DNA of 64,000 bases. Origin: Desulfuromonas acetoxidans DSM 684. GTDB taxonomy: Bacteria; Desulfobacterota; Desulfuromonadia; Desulfuromonadales; Desulfuromonadaceae. Numbering within the stretch: position 1 is the stretch's first letter; every line of letters begins with the position of its first letter. Below are positions 43,121-51,956 of the stretch, in pieces. Where the stretch lies: contig NZ_AAEW02000007.1 in NCBI RefSeq assembly GCF_000167355.1, forward strand, positions 151,891 to 215,890, in the 5' to 3' direction. Both the position numbers and the translations under genes were made by a program. The notes beneath the pieces were generated by a model, which made no database searches, had not been told where the DNA came from, and saw only the letters and a program-made list of their open reading frames with translations.

Positions 43121-43827
43121 TCAGTTCGGGCAGGTAGCGCACACCCTGGGCAGGGCGTCGCCAAACATGCTCCGACATTCTTCAACGTCTTTTCCTTTGC
43201 AGTATTCTCCGATCCCTTGATCGGTGCGGCTGCGTTGCCCTGGGCCGCTTTCTACCCGTACACCGAAAAAGCTGCACAAGCCGATCACCGACTCGCGAAA
43301 GATCAGCTCCCGTTTTCGGTAGTCGAGCCATTGCCTGGCACTGCTAAGGGTGCAGCCCCAGAGCACGGCGTCTCTTCGGCTGTAGTCTCCTCCGCAGAGG
43401 AGGATGCAGATACTCTCGATCCAATCGCCTCCAGTGCCGCCATCATCAGGCCGCTGAGCTTGACGATCACCGTCCCCAACTGGCTCAAAATCGAGGCAGC
43501 CGGGTTCAAGGTAAAAAAATCGTTGATCACCTCCGTGATCTGTTGCGGCGTGATGCTGAACTCCAGATCAGCGGCGATTCGGGCCAGATCCTTATCACGC
43601 AGCGGCGTGTCCTTGGGTGTGAGCAACACAGCAAGGGCACTGTTCAGTTCATCCGATTGCGCCAGTGCGGCCACCAACGCGCCCAGGGCGTTCACCCCGC
43701 CGCTGATCTCCATGCCATCCAAAATGGCGTAGAGTTGCCGCCACTGGCCGAGCACCAATTCGCGCTGCTCATAGGTGACACCATCAATCAAATAGGTTTT
43801 GATATTCTGCTCCATGCCATCCCCCAT
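43121..43827 (-). CDS. Tail assembly chaperone, -1 frameshift product (G-T type)
   Basis: The long form shares the first ~105 residues with the short form (43303-43827), then shifts -1 at the heptamer T TTT TTT (complement at 43513-43519, frame GAT TTT TTT ACC). The -1 frame is open from there to 43121, giving ~235 residues. Its later part has CILLCGGDYSRRDAVLWGC and ARQWLDYRKREL, typical of the T domain that binds the tape measure. The arrangement tube, chaperone, tape measure is the canonical place for this event. Confidence 0.8.
43303..43827 (-). CDS. Tail assembly chaperone, short form (G type)
   Basis: 174 residues. A structured helical part (VTYEQRELVLGQWRQLYAIL, LEFSITPQQITEVINDFF) is followed after the slip site by a low-complexity tail (SSSAEETTAEETP) with no conservation value. 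The low-complexity end is what a read-through of the non-shifted frame usually looks like. It starts 1 bp from the tube-protein stop. Confidence 0.85.
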   Translation of the reverse strand: MGDGMEQNIKTYLIDGVTYEQRELVLGQWRQLYAILDGMEISGGVNALGALVAALAQSDELNSALAVLLTPKDTPLRDKDLARIAADLEFSITPQQITEVINDFFTLNPAASILSQLGTVIVKLSGLMMAALEAIGSRVSASSSAEETTAEETPCSGAAPLAVPGNGSTTENGS

Positions 43828-44786
43828 TAGCTGAACACCAGGCTGAATTCATCATCACCGCTGGTCATGGCGGCCTGCCACGAGACGTTGAGCGCCTGCT
43901 GGCCGTCACGGTCGGTTTCCTGAACGTTGGTTGCCCGCAGACGCGGTACGCTCAGGGCGATCTGGTTGTATTGATCTGCGCCAATCGGGCCGATAGCCAT
44001 GGCGGCCATGTCGCCGGACTTCCACTTGCCGTAATGGTCATAGATGGACACGCCGACCATTTCCGGGTCAAAGCTGCCGCGCGTATCGCCGTCTGTGATT
44101 TCAAAGCTGGCATAGCCGCTGGCTTTGGTCATGTCCTGGCGACCGGCCAGTTTGTTCTGCAGGTCGAGACTGAAACTCGGCAGCGTGGGTGTGAAGCCGC
44201 CGACATCAAAGGCCGTACCGAGCAGTTGTGGCGGGACAATATCGTCATAACTTGCTACCAGTTGAGCCGTGTCAGCCACATCATTGTAGGCTCCGGTAAA
44301 GCTGAACTTGGCATACAGCGGGCCGCCGACATTGCCGTTAATGGCCACGGTGCCACGTGCGCCGGTCAGTTGTTTGAGCACGGCACCACCAGCACCGTCA
44401 TCATCGAGAAAGGCAATGGTCAGGCTGGGGATATCGCTGCTGGCCCGCACGTAGGTGACAGTTTCAGCATCGGCGGTTTCATCCACGGTGGCGGCCAGGC
44501 CGCACGCTTTAAAATAAGGATCAAGGCGCGGCAGGGTTGCAGCGGCGTAGGCGACCCCCCGGCCCATGATCTCGGCTTCAAAGTCGATCTTGGCCATTTG
44601 CGCCCCGGTCAGATCCGGCAGCTTGGAAAAAGTAGCCAGCAACACATCACGGGTCAGCATGCTGATATCCGGGGTGTAGGCCGGGTTGCGGACGATAATG
44701 CCGGTGTTGGCGGCGGTGAGGGTTTCTGCCGTGCCTTCGATGGCTTCAATAGCGGCGGCGATGATGCGGCGTTTGGTCTGCATCAC
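43827..44786 (-). CDS. Major tail tube protein
   Basis: 319 residues, beta-rich with no membrane part. It has the pattern of B3/D3112-type tube proteins: RRIIAAAIEAIEGTAETLTAANTGI at the start, MAKIDFEAEIMGRG, ARGTVAINGNVGGPLYAKFSFTGAY and a C-terminal LNVSWQAAMTSGDDEFSLVF. By position between the tail terminator and the chaperone it forms the tube. The ATG overlaps the stop of the Lys-rich protein. Confidence 0.85.
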   Translation of the reverse strand: MMQTKRRIIAAAIEAIEGTAETLTAANTGIIVRNPAYTPDISMLTRDVLLATFSKLPDLTGAQMAKIDFEAEIMGRGVAYAAATLPRLDPYFKACGLAATVDETADAETVTYVRASSDIPSLTIAFLDDDGAGGAVLKQLTGARGTVAINGNVGGPLYAKFSFTGAYNDVADTAQLVASYDDIVPPQLLGTAFDVGGFTPTLPSFSLDLQNKLAGRQDMTKASGYASFEITDGDTRGSFDPEMVGVSIYDHYGKWKSGDMAAMAIGPIGADQYNQIALSVPRLRATNVQETDRDGQQALNVSWQAAMTSGDDEFSLVFS

Positions 44787-44971
44787 TTAGCTCCTTTCTG
44801 GGTGGCGGCGGTGGTTTTTGCGGTGGTTTTCTCCGCAGCTCTTTCCGTCGGTTTTGCGGGCCGCACGGCGACGGAATCTTTCTCGCCGGACTGATCAATC
44901 ACCCGCATGACCCCGCCCTTGTTCGGCGTGATGCTGCGGGTAACAACTTTCTTCGTGGCTTTCTTGGCCAT
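44783..44971 (-). CDS. Small Lys/Thr-rich phage protein
   Basis: 62 residues, pI very basic, with KKATKKVV at the start and a TERAAEKTTAKTTAAT tail reminiscent of histone-like or disordered nucleic-acid-binding tails. The central TRSITPNKGGVMRVIDQSG is the only structured-looking part. It lies between tail terminator and tube genes; the function is unknown. Confidence 0.6.
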   Translation of the reverse strand: MAKKATKKVVTRSITPNKGGVMRVIDQSGEKDSVAVRPAKPTERAAEKTTAKTTAATQKGAK

Positions 44972-44988
44972 GTGGTTACTCCTTTGGT

Positions 44989-45468
44989 TTAAAGCAGGGT
45001 CGGGTTGATGCGCTCTGTCACCACCAGGTTAATTTCACAGTAATGGCACAGCACCGCGCCGAACAGCCGTTCGTCAATCACCGGCACCTGGACGCAGCTC
45101 TCACCGCTATCCGGGATGGGGCGATACAGCCAGGTGGCCCCTTGCGGCGGCTGAGCCTGACGATAGAGGTCGCACACATCATCGATCTTGACCTGGAACA
45201 GTTCATCGGTGGCGTCGGCATCGTTGAGTCCAAGGAACCCGCGCAGGATGAAATGGTGCTCGCGGAAAAACGCCGTCCCCAAGGATTCCGGTACGCGCTT
45301 TCTTGAGATCTCCCAACCATTAATGCGGGAGCTGGTTTTATCGAGAAAGGCTTTGATGTATTGGCTCATGTTGGTGGTGTAGCGGCTGTAGCCATGCACA
45401 ACACCGATGCCTTCAACATCCTTCAGACGGTCTCTGATGTCGTTGCGGATCTCCAGGTACTTGCTCAT
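44989..45468 (-). CDS. Tail terminator-like protein
   Basis: 159 residues starting MSKYLEIRNDIRDRLKDVEG; a mixed alpha/beta protein with GIGVVHGYSRYTTNMSQYIK and a C-terminal LCHYCEINLVVTERI. Size and position (after the gp10-like protein and before the tube) match tail terminators (gpU type). The ATG overlaps the preceding stop (ATGA); the longer upstream frame is not used. Confidence 0.7.
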   Translation of the reverse strand: MSKYLEIRNDIRDRLKDVEGIGVVHGYSRYTTNMSQYIKAFLDKTSSRINGWEISRKRVPESLGTAFFREHHFILRGFLGLNDADATDELFQVKIDDVCDLYRQAQPPQGATWLYRPIPDSGESCVQVPVIDERLFGAVLCHYCEINLVVTERINPTLL

Positions 45469-45965
45469 TGTCCCCCCAGCTTGATACTCAGCTCCATGCC
45501 GGATTTCTGGGCCATGGTCTGTAAGGTCGATTCGTTTTCCAGCAGCGCCCGCGAAAACATGGCCGCGCCGGATGTGCCTTTTTTGCCGATCTTGCGCCGC
45601 ACCAGAAATTCCACCCGGTCCAGCTCGCGGCCTTCGACGCCGATCTTCATCGCCACCCATTCGCGCAGCGCACCTTTGGGCGGCATCTTGCCTGGGCGGC
45701 GGCCACGCTCGGCAACATCACCGTAGGGGCTGGCCGTGGCAACGATGCCACGCACCACCGCAGTACCACGCCCGGTCACTTCCTGCTGGATGGAGCCGAG
45801 CAGCCCGGCGGCCCCGCCAACCCCCTGCGGTGTGCGGGTTTGCACCTCACGCAGCAGAAATGCCGTGACCGTGGTGACAAACACATCCAGGTGGCGGTTG
45901 ATGATCTCATCCGGCTGACCGGCTAACGGCCCGGTCAGGGTCAGGGTGGCGGTGTAATCAAGCAC
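45465..45965 (-). CDS. HK97 gp10-like tail completion protein
   Basis: 166 residues: LREVQTRTPQGVGGAAGLLGSI and the conserved centre YGDVAERGRRPGKMPPKGALREW, then FLVRRKIGKKGTSGAAMFSRALLE. The R-x-P-x-x-x-P-P loop and the C-terminal helix with FxxAL are usual in gp10/virion-morphogenesis proteins that join head and tail. Confidence 0.8.
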   Translation of the reverse strand: MLDYTATLTLTGPLAGQPDEIINRHLDVFVTTVTAFLLREVQTRTPQGVGGAAGLLGSIQQEVTGRGTAVVRGIVATASPYGDVAERGRRPGKMPPKGALREWVAMKIGVEGRELDRVEFLVRRKIGKKGTSGAAMFSRALLENESTLQTMAQKSGMELSIKLGGQ

Positions 45966-45980
45966 GGCGCGGCGTCAGTC

Positions 45981-46625
45981 TCAGCTATGGGTTAACCGCG
46001 TCGGGTCACTGCGCAACGGCGCGGCAATGGCCGTGGTGGCTTTGGGGCCACCCTTGGGGTCAATGCCTAAATGGTCGTTGTACGACTCCCGCATGGCCTT
46101 GGCCAGCCGTCGGTACTGATCGGCCTTGCTGCCGTAATCGATGCCGTCAGCCTGAATGGTCGGGTCGCTCGATTGGGCATAGGATGCCGCCAGTTGATTG
46201 AGGCAGATCTCCGCTGCCAGGCAGGCCACAGCATCATCGTCGTTGGTGACGATGTGATCCTCATCACGCGGTAAGGTGAAGGTCAAACGCACGGTTTCTG
46301 TGGTGCCGGGCGTGTCCGCCAACAGGCGCAGCTTCAAAGCATCCGGCGTGCGATAGAGCCGAAACTGACCGGGCGGCACTAGGCTCTCCGGCACGTTGTT
46401 AATCGGGTATTCCACCGTTAAAATGCGCGAAAACTCTTCGACATAACTGTCCGGCAAGGCCAGATCGTGGCTATCTTCACCGAGCAAATCCACGGTTTTC
46501 TCCAGCGGTTTGTGGCGGCTGTAGCGTTCCAGGGCGGCAGTGATGGCCGGGAGATAATCGTCCAGGTCATTCAAGCGGCCTTCATCGTCCTGAACTTTCC
46601 CCTTAACCAGGTCGAGCAGAGGCAT
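45981..46625 (-). CDS. Head-tail connector protein (with an alternative signal-peptide-bearing start)
   Basis: 214 residues from MPLLDLVKGKVQDDEG, with helix-rich content (LDDYLPAITAALERYSRHKP, VACLAAEICLNQLAASY) typical of Ad1/gp6-type connectors. AGGAAGG precedes this ATG. The same frame continues to an ATG at 46754, also with an AGGGAG site, and would add a perfect signal peptide (MKKLLLLTLLAFVFTAAIG...CPAS). A secreted form makes no sense for a connector, so the upstream start may encode a regulatory or overprinted leader. Confidence 0.7.
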   Translation of the reverse strand: MPLLDLVKGKVQDDEGRLNDLDDYLPAITAALERYSRHKPLEKTVDLLGEDSHDLALPDSYVEEFSRILTVEYPINNVPESLVPPGQFRLYRTPDALKLRLLADTPGTTETVRLTFTLPRDEDHIVTNDDDAVACLAAEICLNQLAASYAQSSDPTIQADGIDYGSKADQYRRLAKAMRESYNDHLGIDPKGGPKATTAIAAPLRSDPTRLTHS

Positions 46626-46788
46626 GGCGGTTCCTTCCTGAAGTGAGGCGCTATCGAGCGCGGCAAAAGTGGTCGATGCCGGACAGGGCTGCCACGGGCC
46701 AATGGCCGCTGTAAAAACAAAGGCCAGCAGAGTGAGCAACAAAAGTTTCTTCATGTTTTCAAACTCCCTTTGACAGGGTTCAAATTAA

Positions 46789-46827
46789 GCCGCTGCCGAA
46801 AACCACTCCTGGATCTCCGGCAGCGGC
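46789..46827 (-). terminator. Strong hairpin after the capsid gene
   Basis: GCCGCTGCCG (46789-46798) pairs perfectly with CGGCAGCGGC (46818-46827). It lies 20 bp after the capsid stop. Only TTAATTT follows on the minus strand, so it may lower rather than end transcription, giving more capsid than downstream tail mRNA. Confidence 0.65.
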
Positions 46828-46847
46828 ACATTCACCGTGGTGTCAGA

Positions 46848-49181
46848 TCAGACTACGACCGACTTGTACACATTGCGGAAGTCGACAATCTCCGTTTCGT
46901 ACTCATGACGGATCTTGTACTGCATCTTATCGGCGACGAACATCTGACCCACAGTCGGGTTATCGGCGACGAACATTTCCGGCTCTTGCTGGCCGTTGAG
47001 GAACGCCAGTTCGAGGATCTCGCAGTCATTGACATCACCGAGCAGCATCCAGTCATTGGCATCGGTCATAAACGGGCACTCAAACAGGTTTTCGTTATTC
47101 GCGCCGAAATAACCGACAAAGGCATTACCGAAGTTCGCCGTGCCGGGTTCACCTTCAGTGCCGTTGATTTTCTTCGCGGTTGCCCACAACTCTGAAGGAT
47201 GGACCAGGATGCGCGGTTTCAGATCAAGGCGCTCATCACTATCCGGTTCAGTTTGTTGGGCAAATGCCAGCTTGCCAGCTTCAAGGGCCGTGGTGGTCAG
47301 GGCCGCAGCGCCGAGGTTGCCGTGGTCGGCGTGGAACAGAGCCACGCTGTCCCCCTTATAGGTGGCATTATCAACGAGCTTGCCCCAGCAGCGTTTTGCC
47401 AGGGTGCGCCGTGCAGCACGCGGCAAGCGGTTAATGATTTTCTGCACAGTACGCATATCGTCGTTGATGATCATCCGGCGGGTGATGTCGATATAGCCAC
47501 CCTTCTGGTTGAGGGCGTAGCTGATCTCTTCGTCAGATACCTGGCCAAGATCGGCATAATCGGCGGTCTCAGGGTTAACGTCAGGCAGATCGCCGTAGTA
47601 GCCGATGCGCACCGATTCCATGGTACGGAAGTCTTTGGCATTGCGAATATTGCCGCCGACCAGCAGGCTGACGCCAAAATCAGAACGTTCCTTATAGTCC
47701 TGAACCAAACGGCGATACAGGGTATTGCCGAGCACATAGCTGAAGGTGGCGCTGCCGTAGGCGGCTTGCATGCGCTGAACCTGAGTCGGATCGAGGACGC
47801 CGCGCACTTCCGTATCGCCAGTCATCTCGGTATATGCGGCACGCAACGAGGTAAATGCGGGAACATCGCGCAAATCGTCGGCCACAGTGACACCAAACAG
47901 CATGTCGCAGGCGGCCTGCAGGCGTTCTGAACTTTCGCGGCCCATACGCACATTGCCATTGCCGTCACCGGCAGTGCGGCCATTGCCGGTTAAAGAATCA
48001 ATCACTTTCTTTTCCTCCTTGATGGCCGCCTGCAAACTCTCGGCGTTCACATCACCGTCGGCAAACTGGCGGCGCAGTTTATCCTGCACGATCTCGGGCA
48101 GCTTGCTTGCGGCCAGCCCCGTGTCGAGGATCATGGCGGCCCGCATTTGCTTCACTTCGTCGAGTTCCTTTTTCAGCTCGGCGCTGTCCTTGGCAATGGC
48201 TGCCTTGAGGTCATCCATTTCCGGGTCTTTGGTCGTTTCAGACCCTTTGCCAGATTCTGGCGTTTCCTCAACAGCGCCGATGGCCGCCGACAGTTGTTCG
48301 ATGGCGCTCTCTTCGCTGATGGTTCCGTCTTCAAGACCGGCGGTGAGTTTGGTGTGCAGTTCGGGCCATTTCTTTTTAATGGCCGCCAGCAGTTGTTTCA
48401 GCATGGTGTTGTCTCCTTGTTGTTGCTGGTCACGCTCACAGGCAGCGACCATGTGTTTGAAATAGCCGTTGTTGGTCGGGTCATAGACGACATCGACCTC
48501 CACGCGGGAAATTTTGACCGGTTCCTTCATCTTGCGCCCAGCGACCATGACGGTGCGGGCCGATGCGCCGATGTCGTGCGACAGGCCGAACAGTTTGGGT
48601 GCGCCGCGTTCGTGGCTATCGACCAGGCCGTCACGCAGCCACTTGGCGCTCTTGAGAATGCAGAGATCCGCATCAATGCCGGTTCCGGTATCCACCGGAT
48701 TTTTCAGCCAGCCGACCAGCTCACGGGGTGATTTGCCGAACGGCTTGTTTGAGGCTTGATGCTGGCTGTCTTGCAAGGCGAAGACCTTGGCACCATCGTA
48801 GAGATTCAATGCGGCCACCAGAGGTCCACGCGGCCAGTTGATCCGACCATCCGCGCCCGGCCCATACTCGACGACCTGAACCCGCCAGGCATAACCGGCA
48901 TCCTCTTCAGACACATCTTCACAGGCCGCCAGCAATTGACCGGCAGCACGCAGCGGCACAAATTCTTTCTGCACTTCAACGGCGCGACCAAACTCCAGGC
49001 CGGTGTCGCCAATCGTGAACGGTTGGCGGAAATAACGATCCACACCGTCCGTTCCCGGCAGGGTGTAGATCACCGCGTCCGGGTAGAGATCCATCACCCA
49101 GGCTTTGGCCAACCCGGCACGGCGCAGGGCCGCTTCGGCCAATTCGCGCAATCGCTTATAACTCGGCTGTTGATCACCCAT
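46848..49181 (-). CDS. Fused prohead protease - scaffold - major capsid protein
   Basis: 777 residues. Residues 1-~260 look like a phage prohead protease (LVAALNLYDGAKVFALQ, PRELVGWLKNPVDT, GLVDSHERGAPKLFGLSHDIGA, VKISRVEVDVVYDPT). About 260-400 is a charged helical scaffold-like part (DDLKAAIAKDSAELKKELDEV). About 400-777 is the HK97-fold capsid (DVPAFTSLRAAYTEMTG, GYIDITRRMIINDDMRTVQKI, FRNVYKSVVV at the end). An internal ATG at 48404 has a perfect AAGGAG 8 bp upstream and would yield scaffold plus capsid without protease (518 residues). Proteolytic maturation of the fusion is expected. Confidence 0.85.
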   Translation of the reverse strand: MGDQQPSYKRLRELAEAALRRAGLAKAWVMDLYPDAVIYTLPGTDGVDRYFRQPFTIGDTGLEFGRAVEVQKEFVPLRAAGQLLAACEDVSEEDAGYAWRVQVVEYGPGADGRINWPRGPLVAALNLYDGAKVFALQDSQHQASNKPFGKSPRELVGWLKNPVDTGTGIDADLCILKSAKWLRDGLVDSHERGAPKLFGLSHDIGASARTVMVAGRKMKEPVKISRVEVDVVYDPTNNGYFKHMVAACERDQQQQGDNTMLKQLLAAIKKKWPELHTKLTAGLEDGTISEESAIEQLSAAIGAVEETPESGKGSETTKDPEMDDLKAAIAKDSAELKKELDEVKQMRAAMILDTGLAASKLPEIVQDKLRRQFADGDVNAESLQAAIKEEKKVIDSLTGNGRTAGDGNGNVRMGRESSERLQAACDMLFGVTVADDLRDVPAFTSLRAAYTEMTGDTEVRGVLDPTQVQRMQAAYGSATFSYVLGNTLYRRLVQDYKERSDFGVSLLVGGNIRNAKDFRTMESVRIGYYGDLPDVNPETADYADLGQVSDEEISYALNQKGGYIDITRRMIINDDMRTVQKIINRLPRAARRTLAKRCWGKLVDNATYKGDSVALFHADHGNLGAAALTTTALEAGKLAFAQQTEPDSDERLDLKPRILVHPSELWATAKKINGTEGEPGTANFGNAFVGYFGANNENLFECPFMTDANDWMLLGDVNDCEILELAFLNGQQEPEMFVADNPTVGQMFVADKMQYKIRHEYETEIVDFRNVYKSVVV

Positions 49182-49190
49182 AAGCGCCTC

Positions 49191-49508
49191 TTACTTGGCC
49201 GGGATGCGGTGTTTGCGACCGTCGGCGGTGGCAATTACGATCTCGTCACCATCCTGCCGGGCGGCCAAAACGTCTTTGACTGTCAGCTGGCGTTCGATAA
49301 GAGAGGTTTTGACAACCTCCTTGCCGTCTTCCTTGACCTTCTTTCTGACGGCGCTGTTGTACTTCAACCCTTTGAGTTGGGCGGCGGTGATCTTCAGGTC
49401 ATCTTCCTGAACGCCTGCCTGCTCTTTGAGTTGTTCCTCGAGGGTGGCAATCTTCTTTTCCAGTTCCTCTACGGTTGGTTGGCCCTGAGCGGCACCTTTG
49501 TCTGCCAT
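49191..49508 (-). CDS. Small head-region protein with coiled coil
   Basis: 105 residues. A heptad helix PTVEELEKKIATLEEQLKEQ at the N-terminus is followed by a small beta domain (RQLTVKDVLAARQDGDEIVIATADGRKHRI). It lies between gpF and the protease-capsid gene; similar small proteins at this position are found in Mu-like heads without known role. GGAG precedes the ATG. Confidence 0.65.
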   Translation of the reverse strand: MADKGAAQGQPTVEELEKKIATLEEQLKEQAGVQEDDLKITAAQLKGLKYNSAVRKKVKEDGKEVVKTSLIERQLTVKDVLAARQDGDEIVIATADGRKHRIPAK

Positions 49509-49530
49509 TGCAAATCTCCTTTTTGATGGT

Positions 49531-49560
49531 GGCCCTGCGTTGTGAATGGCCGCGCAGGGC
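49531..49560 (-). other. Hairpin between gpF and the small head gene
   Basis: GCCCTGCG pairs with CGCAGGGC around a 13-nt loop. It lies in a 110 bp gap that otherwise holds nothing recognisable. No T-tract follows, so it is perhaps an mRNA processing site. Confidence 0.5.
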
Positions 49561-49618
49561 GTTTATAAACGCTTAAAATCAATTTTCACGGCACTGGACG
49601 GCCCAATGCCTGCTTTTG

Positions 49619-50536
49619 TTACTTTTTGTCAGCCAGGGCGAATTTTCCGGCTAACTCCTCTTCGTGGCCGGTGCGCGGTCCACGCCGGGCGATTTCATTA
49701 CCGCGTGCGTCGTAAATCGGCAGGGTGTTGTCACCAAATGCCGGATGCCAGGGAACGGCTATACAGCCGCAGCGGATGGTCTCGCGGATCGGCGCTTTTG
49801 GATCGCGGGGGTAACGCAGCGCTATGCTGCCAATCAAAAATGGTTTGTCGACGTCGACAATCTGACCGTGCAGCAGTAAATGGCTGCGGCGCGGCTGCTT
49901 GGGATGGCCAGCGTGCCACCACTGTTTCTTCATCTGCGGCACGCTGCGCACTGACTGTTCCATGGCCAGTTGCGCCGCCTGGCTGTAAGCACGGCCCATC
50001 TCCAGATCGACAATGACCTTGGCGCGTTCTTCAATGCTGCGGAACACGCCGGGGCTGCTCAACGACCCGGCCACGGCCTGGCGCACTTGCCAGGGTGTTT
50101 TCTGGCCGAGGATGCCCAGGCTCAACTCGGAGCGGATCTTGGTCATCAGGTCACTGCGTAAGCCCCGGATGCGCTGAGCGCCGAACTCCTGTGCCGTGGC
50201 CAGTAGCGGTGAGGTCAGGTGCGACGTGATCACCGATACCCCGGCGCGGGACAGCACGCCCGGCACCATGTCAAGGCCATTGCTCCAGGAGGCGGTCACG
50301 CCCTCACTGAGCAAGCTGATTGCACCACTTTCAAAGCGGGTCAGCGCTGAGTCGATCATGGTCAGGTTGGCGGTCATGTGCGTGGCCTGATAGCTGTCGG
50401 CCTCAACAGACAGAATGGCGTCGACGGTCTGACGGCGCACATCGCGCAACAAGGCCACCATGGCCTGTTCGCGGCGCAGCTTACCGGCTTGTTGCTCGGC
50501 GAGGATCTGCTCGATCTGTGCGGTTACGTCGATCAC
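49619..50536 (-). CDS. Head morphogenesis protein (Mu gpF / SPP1 gp7 family)
   Basis: 305 residues. The C-terminal Phage_Mu_F part has RAYSQAAQLAMEQSV, KKQWWHAGHPKQPRRSHLLLHG and RETIRCGCIAVPWHPAFG, the family's usual order of W, R..H and C.C. It assists capsid assembly together with the portal. It begins 4 bp after the portal stop. Confidence 0.92.
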   Translation of the reverse strand: MIDVTAQIEQILAEQQAGKLRREQAMVALLRDVRRQTVDAILSVEADSYQATHMTANLTMIDSALTRFESGAISLLSEGVTASWSNGLDMVPGVLSRAGVSVITSHLTSPLLATAQEFGAQRIRGLRSDLMTKIRSELSLGILGQKTPWQVRQAVAGSLSSPGVFRSIEERAKVIVDLEMGRAYSQAAQLAMEQSVRSVPQMKKQWWHAGHPKQPRRSHLLLHGQIVDVDKPFLIGSIALRYPRDPKAPIRETIRCGCIAVPWHPAFGDNTLPIYDARGNEIARRGPRTGHEEELAGKFALADKK

Positions 50537-50540
50537 GGGG

Positions 50541-51956
50541 CTATTCCTCCTCGCTGGCCGGTGGCGCGGTGTCGGGTTGCTTCACGCCCTGGTAGTCGTC
50601 GGTCGGCCCTTTGGTCGGCTCCATCTGTTCGGGGTCAAAGTCATAGCCGACCATGGCAATGATGAAGGCGAACATCTTCATGGCGGTATCCTGGTCGACC
50701 CAGTTGTTGGCCTGGGCCACGGCAATGGTGGTGGCCAGTTGGGTCACCGCGCTGGAGGTTTTGGTCACGTCACGCTCCATGGCCTCCGGGGTCTGCACGC
50801 TGAACTCGTAGGGATCGACATCACGCGGCACGGTGAGGTAACGGGCATCCAGGGCTTTTTCGATGACATAGGTGAGGATGTCTTCGAGCACGAACTTGAG
50901 CAGCATCTGACGGTCATCAATAAACGCCTTGATCGGGTCGTTACTCTCGGCAGCGCTGGCGCGGTTGGCATCGGCAAGACCGCCATACCAGTGTGCCGGG
51001 ATCGACTTGCAGCCCAGAATGTGATTGCGGAACACATCAGCGCTCTCCTTGACCTCCAGAGCCTGTAATTTCGGCGCAACGGCTTGCCACGTGACCTTTT
51101 CATTGTGGACGCGGATCGCGCCATCTTCCTGGGTGGCGAACTGATCGGCGAAATCCTGGCACTCGGTATCATTGCTGCCGTTCATGGTGACGTCCCAGAT
51201 ATAGGCATTCTGCTTTTTGGCTTTTTGCGAATAGTCAAAGACAAAGTCCTCATACTCTTCGAGCCAGTCGGCAATGACGAACAGATCCGAGGTGCCGTAG
51301 GGGTCGTTACTCACCTGGTTGACGGCATAGAGGAAGCATTCGCCGTCGGCATAGCCATCGCGCATCTGGTTGGCGTAGGGCGACAGCATGTCGTCGGCTT
51401 CACGCGGCAGGATGGTTTTGAGATAGCGGGTTTCGCCGCTGTCGTGGTTGTAGACTTTCACGCCAATGCGCATCTCGACGTTGTCCGGGTCGGTGTAGAC
51501 TTCGGCCACCTGGGCCGGATCGATCACGCCGAGGCGCACGCGGCCTGTCTGTGGCGAGACAAACGCTTGCCAGCACTGCAAACCGAAGATGCCAAGCTCG
51601 CGGGCTTTCTTGCCGAACTTGAGATCCATGCGGTTGACCGGATCATTCCAGAATTCATCCAGGATCTGACGCACGTCATCATTTTTGCAGGTGTAGGAAA
51701 ACCCTTTACCGGCAACGAACGATCCCATGCTTTCGATGATCCAGTTGGCCATGGGGTTGGTTTTCCACAGCCAATAGCAGATCTCGACCTGACGCTGCCA
51801 GGTGGCAATGGGAAGCTCGCGGTCACTGTTGCCGGTGAGCCGCCGCCACTGCATATCATCCGCCGGTGAGGCACTGGCGGCGCTGAGGCGTTCCGATACC
51901 TTTTGTTCAATGACCGAGGCGAACATGCGCTCGCCGATAGCTGATAAAAATCCCAT
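50541..51956 (-). CDS. Portal protein
   Basis: 471 residues. N-terminal helix MGFLSAIGERMFASVIEQ; core with WRRLTGNSDRELPIATWQRQ, WLWKTNPMANWIIESMGSFV and GSFVAGKGFSYTCKND; crown-like helix DDRQMLLKFVLEDILTYVIE; acidic, Pro-rich C-terminus. It forms the ring through which DNA is packaged. The ATG overlaps the terminase stop (TGATG). The upstream extension to 52070 is a shadow of the terminase end. Confidence 0.88.
   Translation of the reverse strand: MGFLSAIGERMFASVIEQKVSERLSAASASPADDMQWRRLTGNSDRELPIATWQRQVEICYWLWKTNPMANWIIESMGSFVAGKGFSYTCKNDDVRQILDEFWNDPVNRMDLKFGKKARELGIFGLQCWQAFVSPQTGRVRLGVIDPAQVAEVYTDPDNVEMRIGVKVYNHDSGETRYLKTILPREADDMLSPYANQMRDGYADGECFLYAVNQVSNDPYGTSDLFVIADWLEEYEDFVFDYSQKAKKQNAYIWDVTMNGSNDTECQDFADQFATQEDGAIRVHNEKVTWQAVAPKLQALEVKESADVFRNHILGCKSIPAHWYGGLADANRASAAESNDPIKAFIDDRQMLLKFVLEDILTYVIEKALDARYLTVPRDVDPYEFSVQTPEAMERDVTKTSSAVTQLATTIAVAQANNWVDQDTAMKMFAFIIAMVGYDFDPEQMEPTKGPTDDYQGVKQPDTAPPASEEE

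Noticed and set aside
48147..49526. Two long plus frames opposite the protease-capsid gene
   Set aside because: These are shadows in GC-rich coding sequence; no homologous motifs seen.
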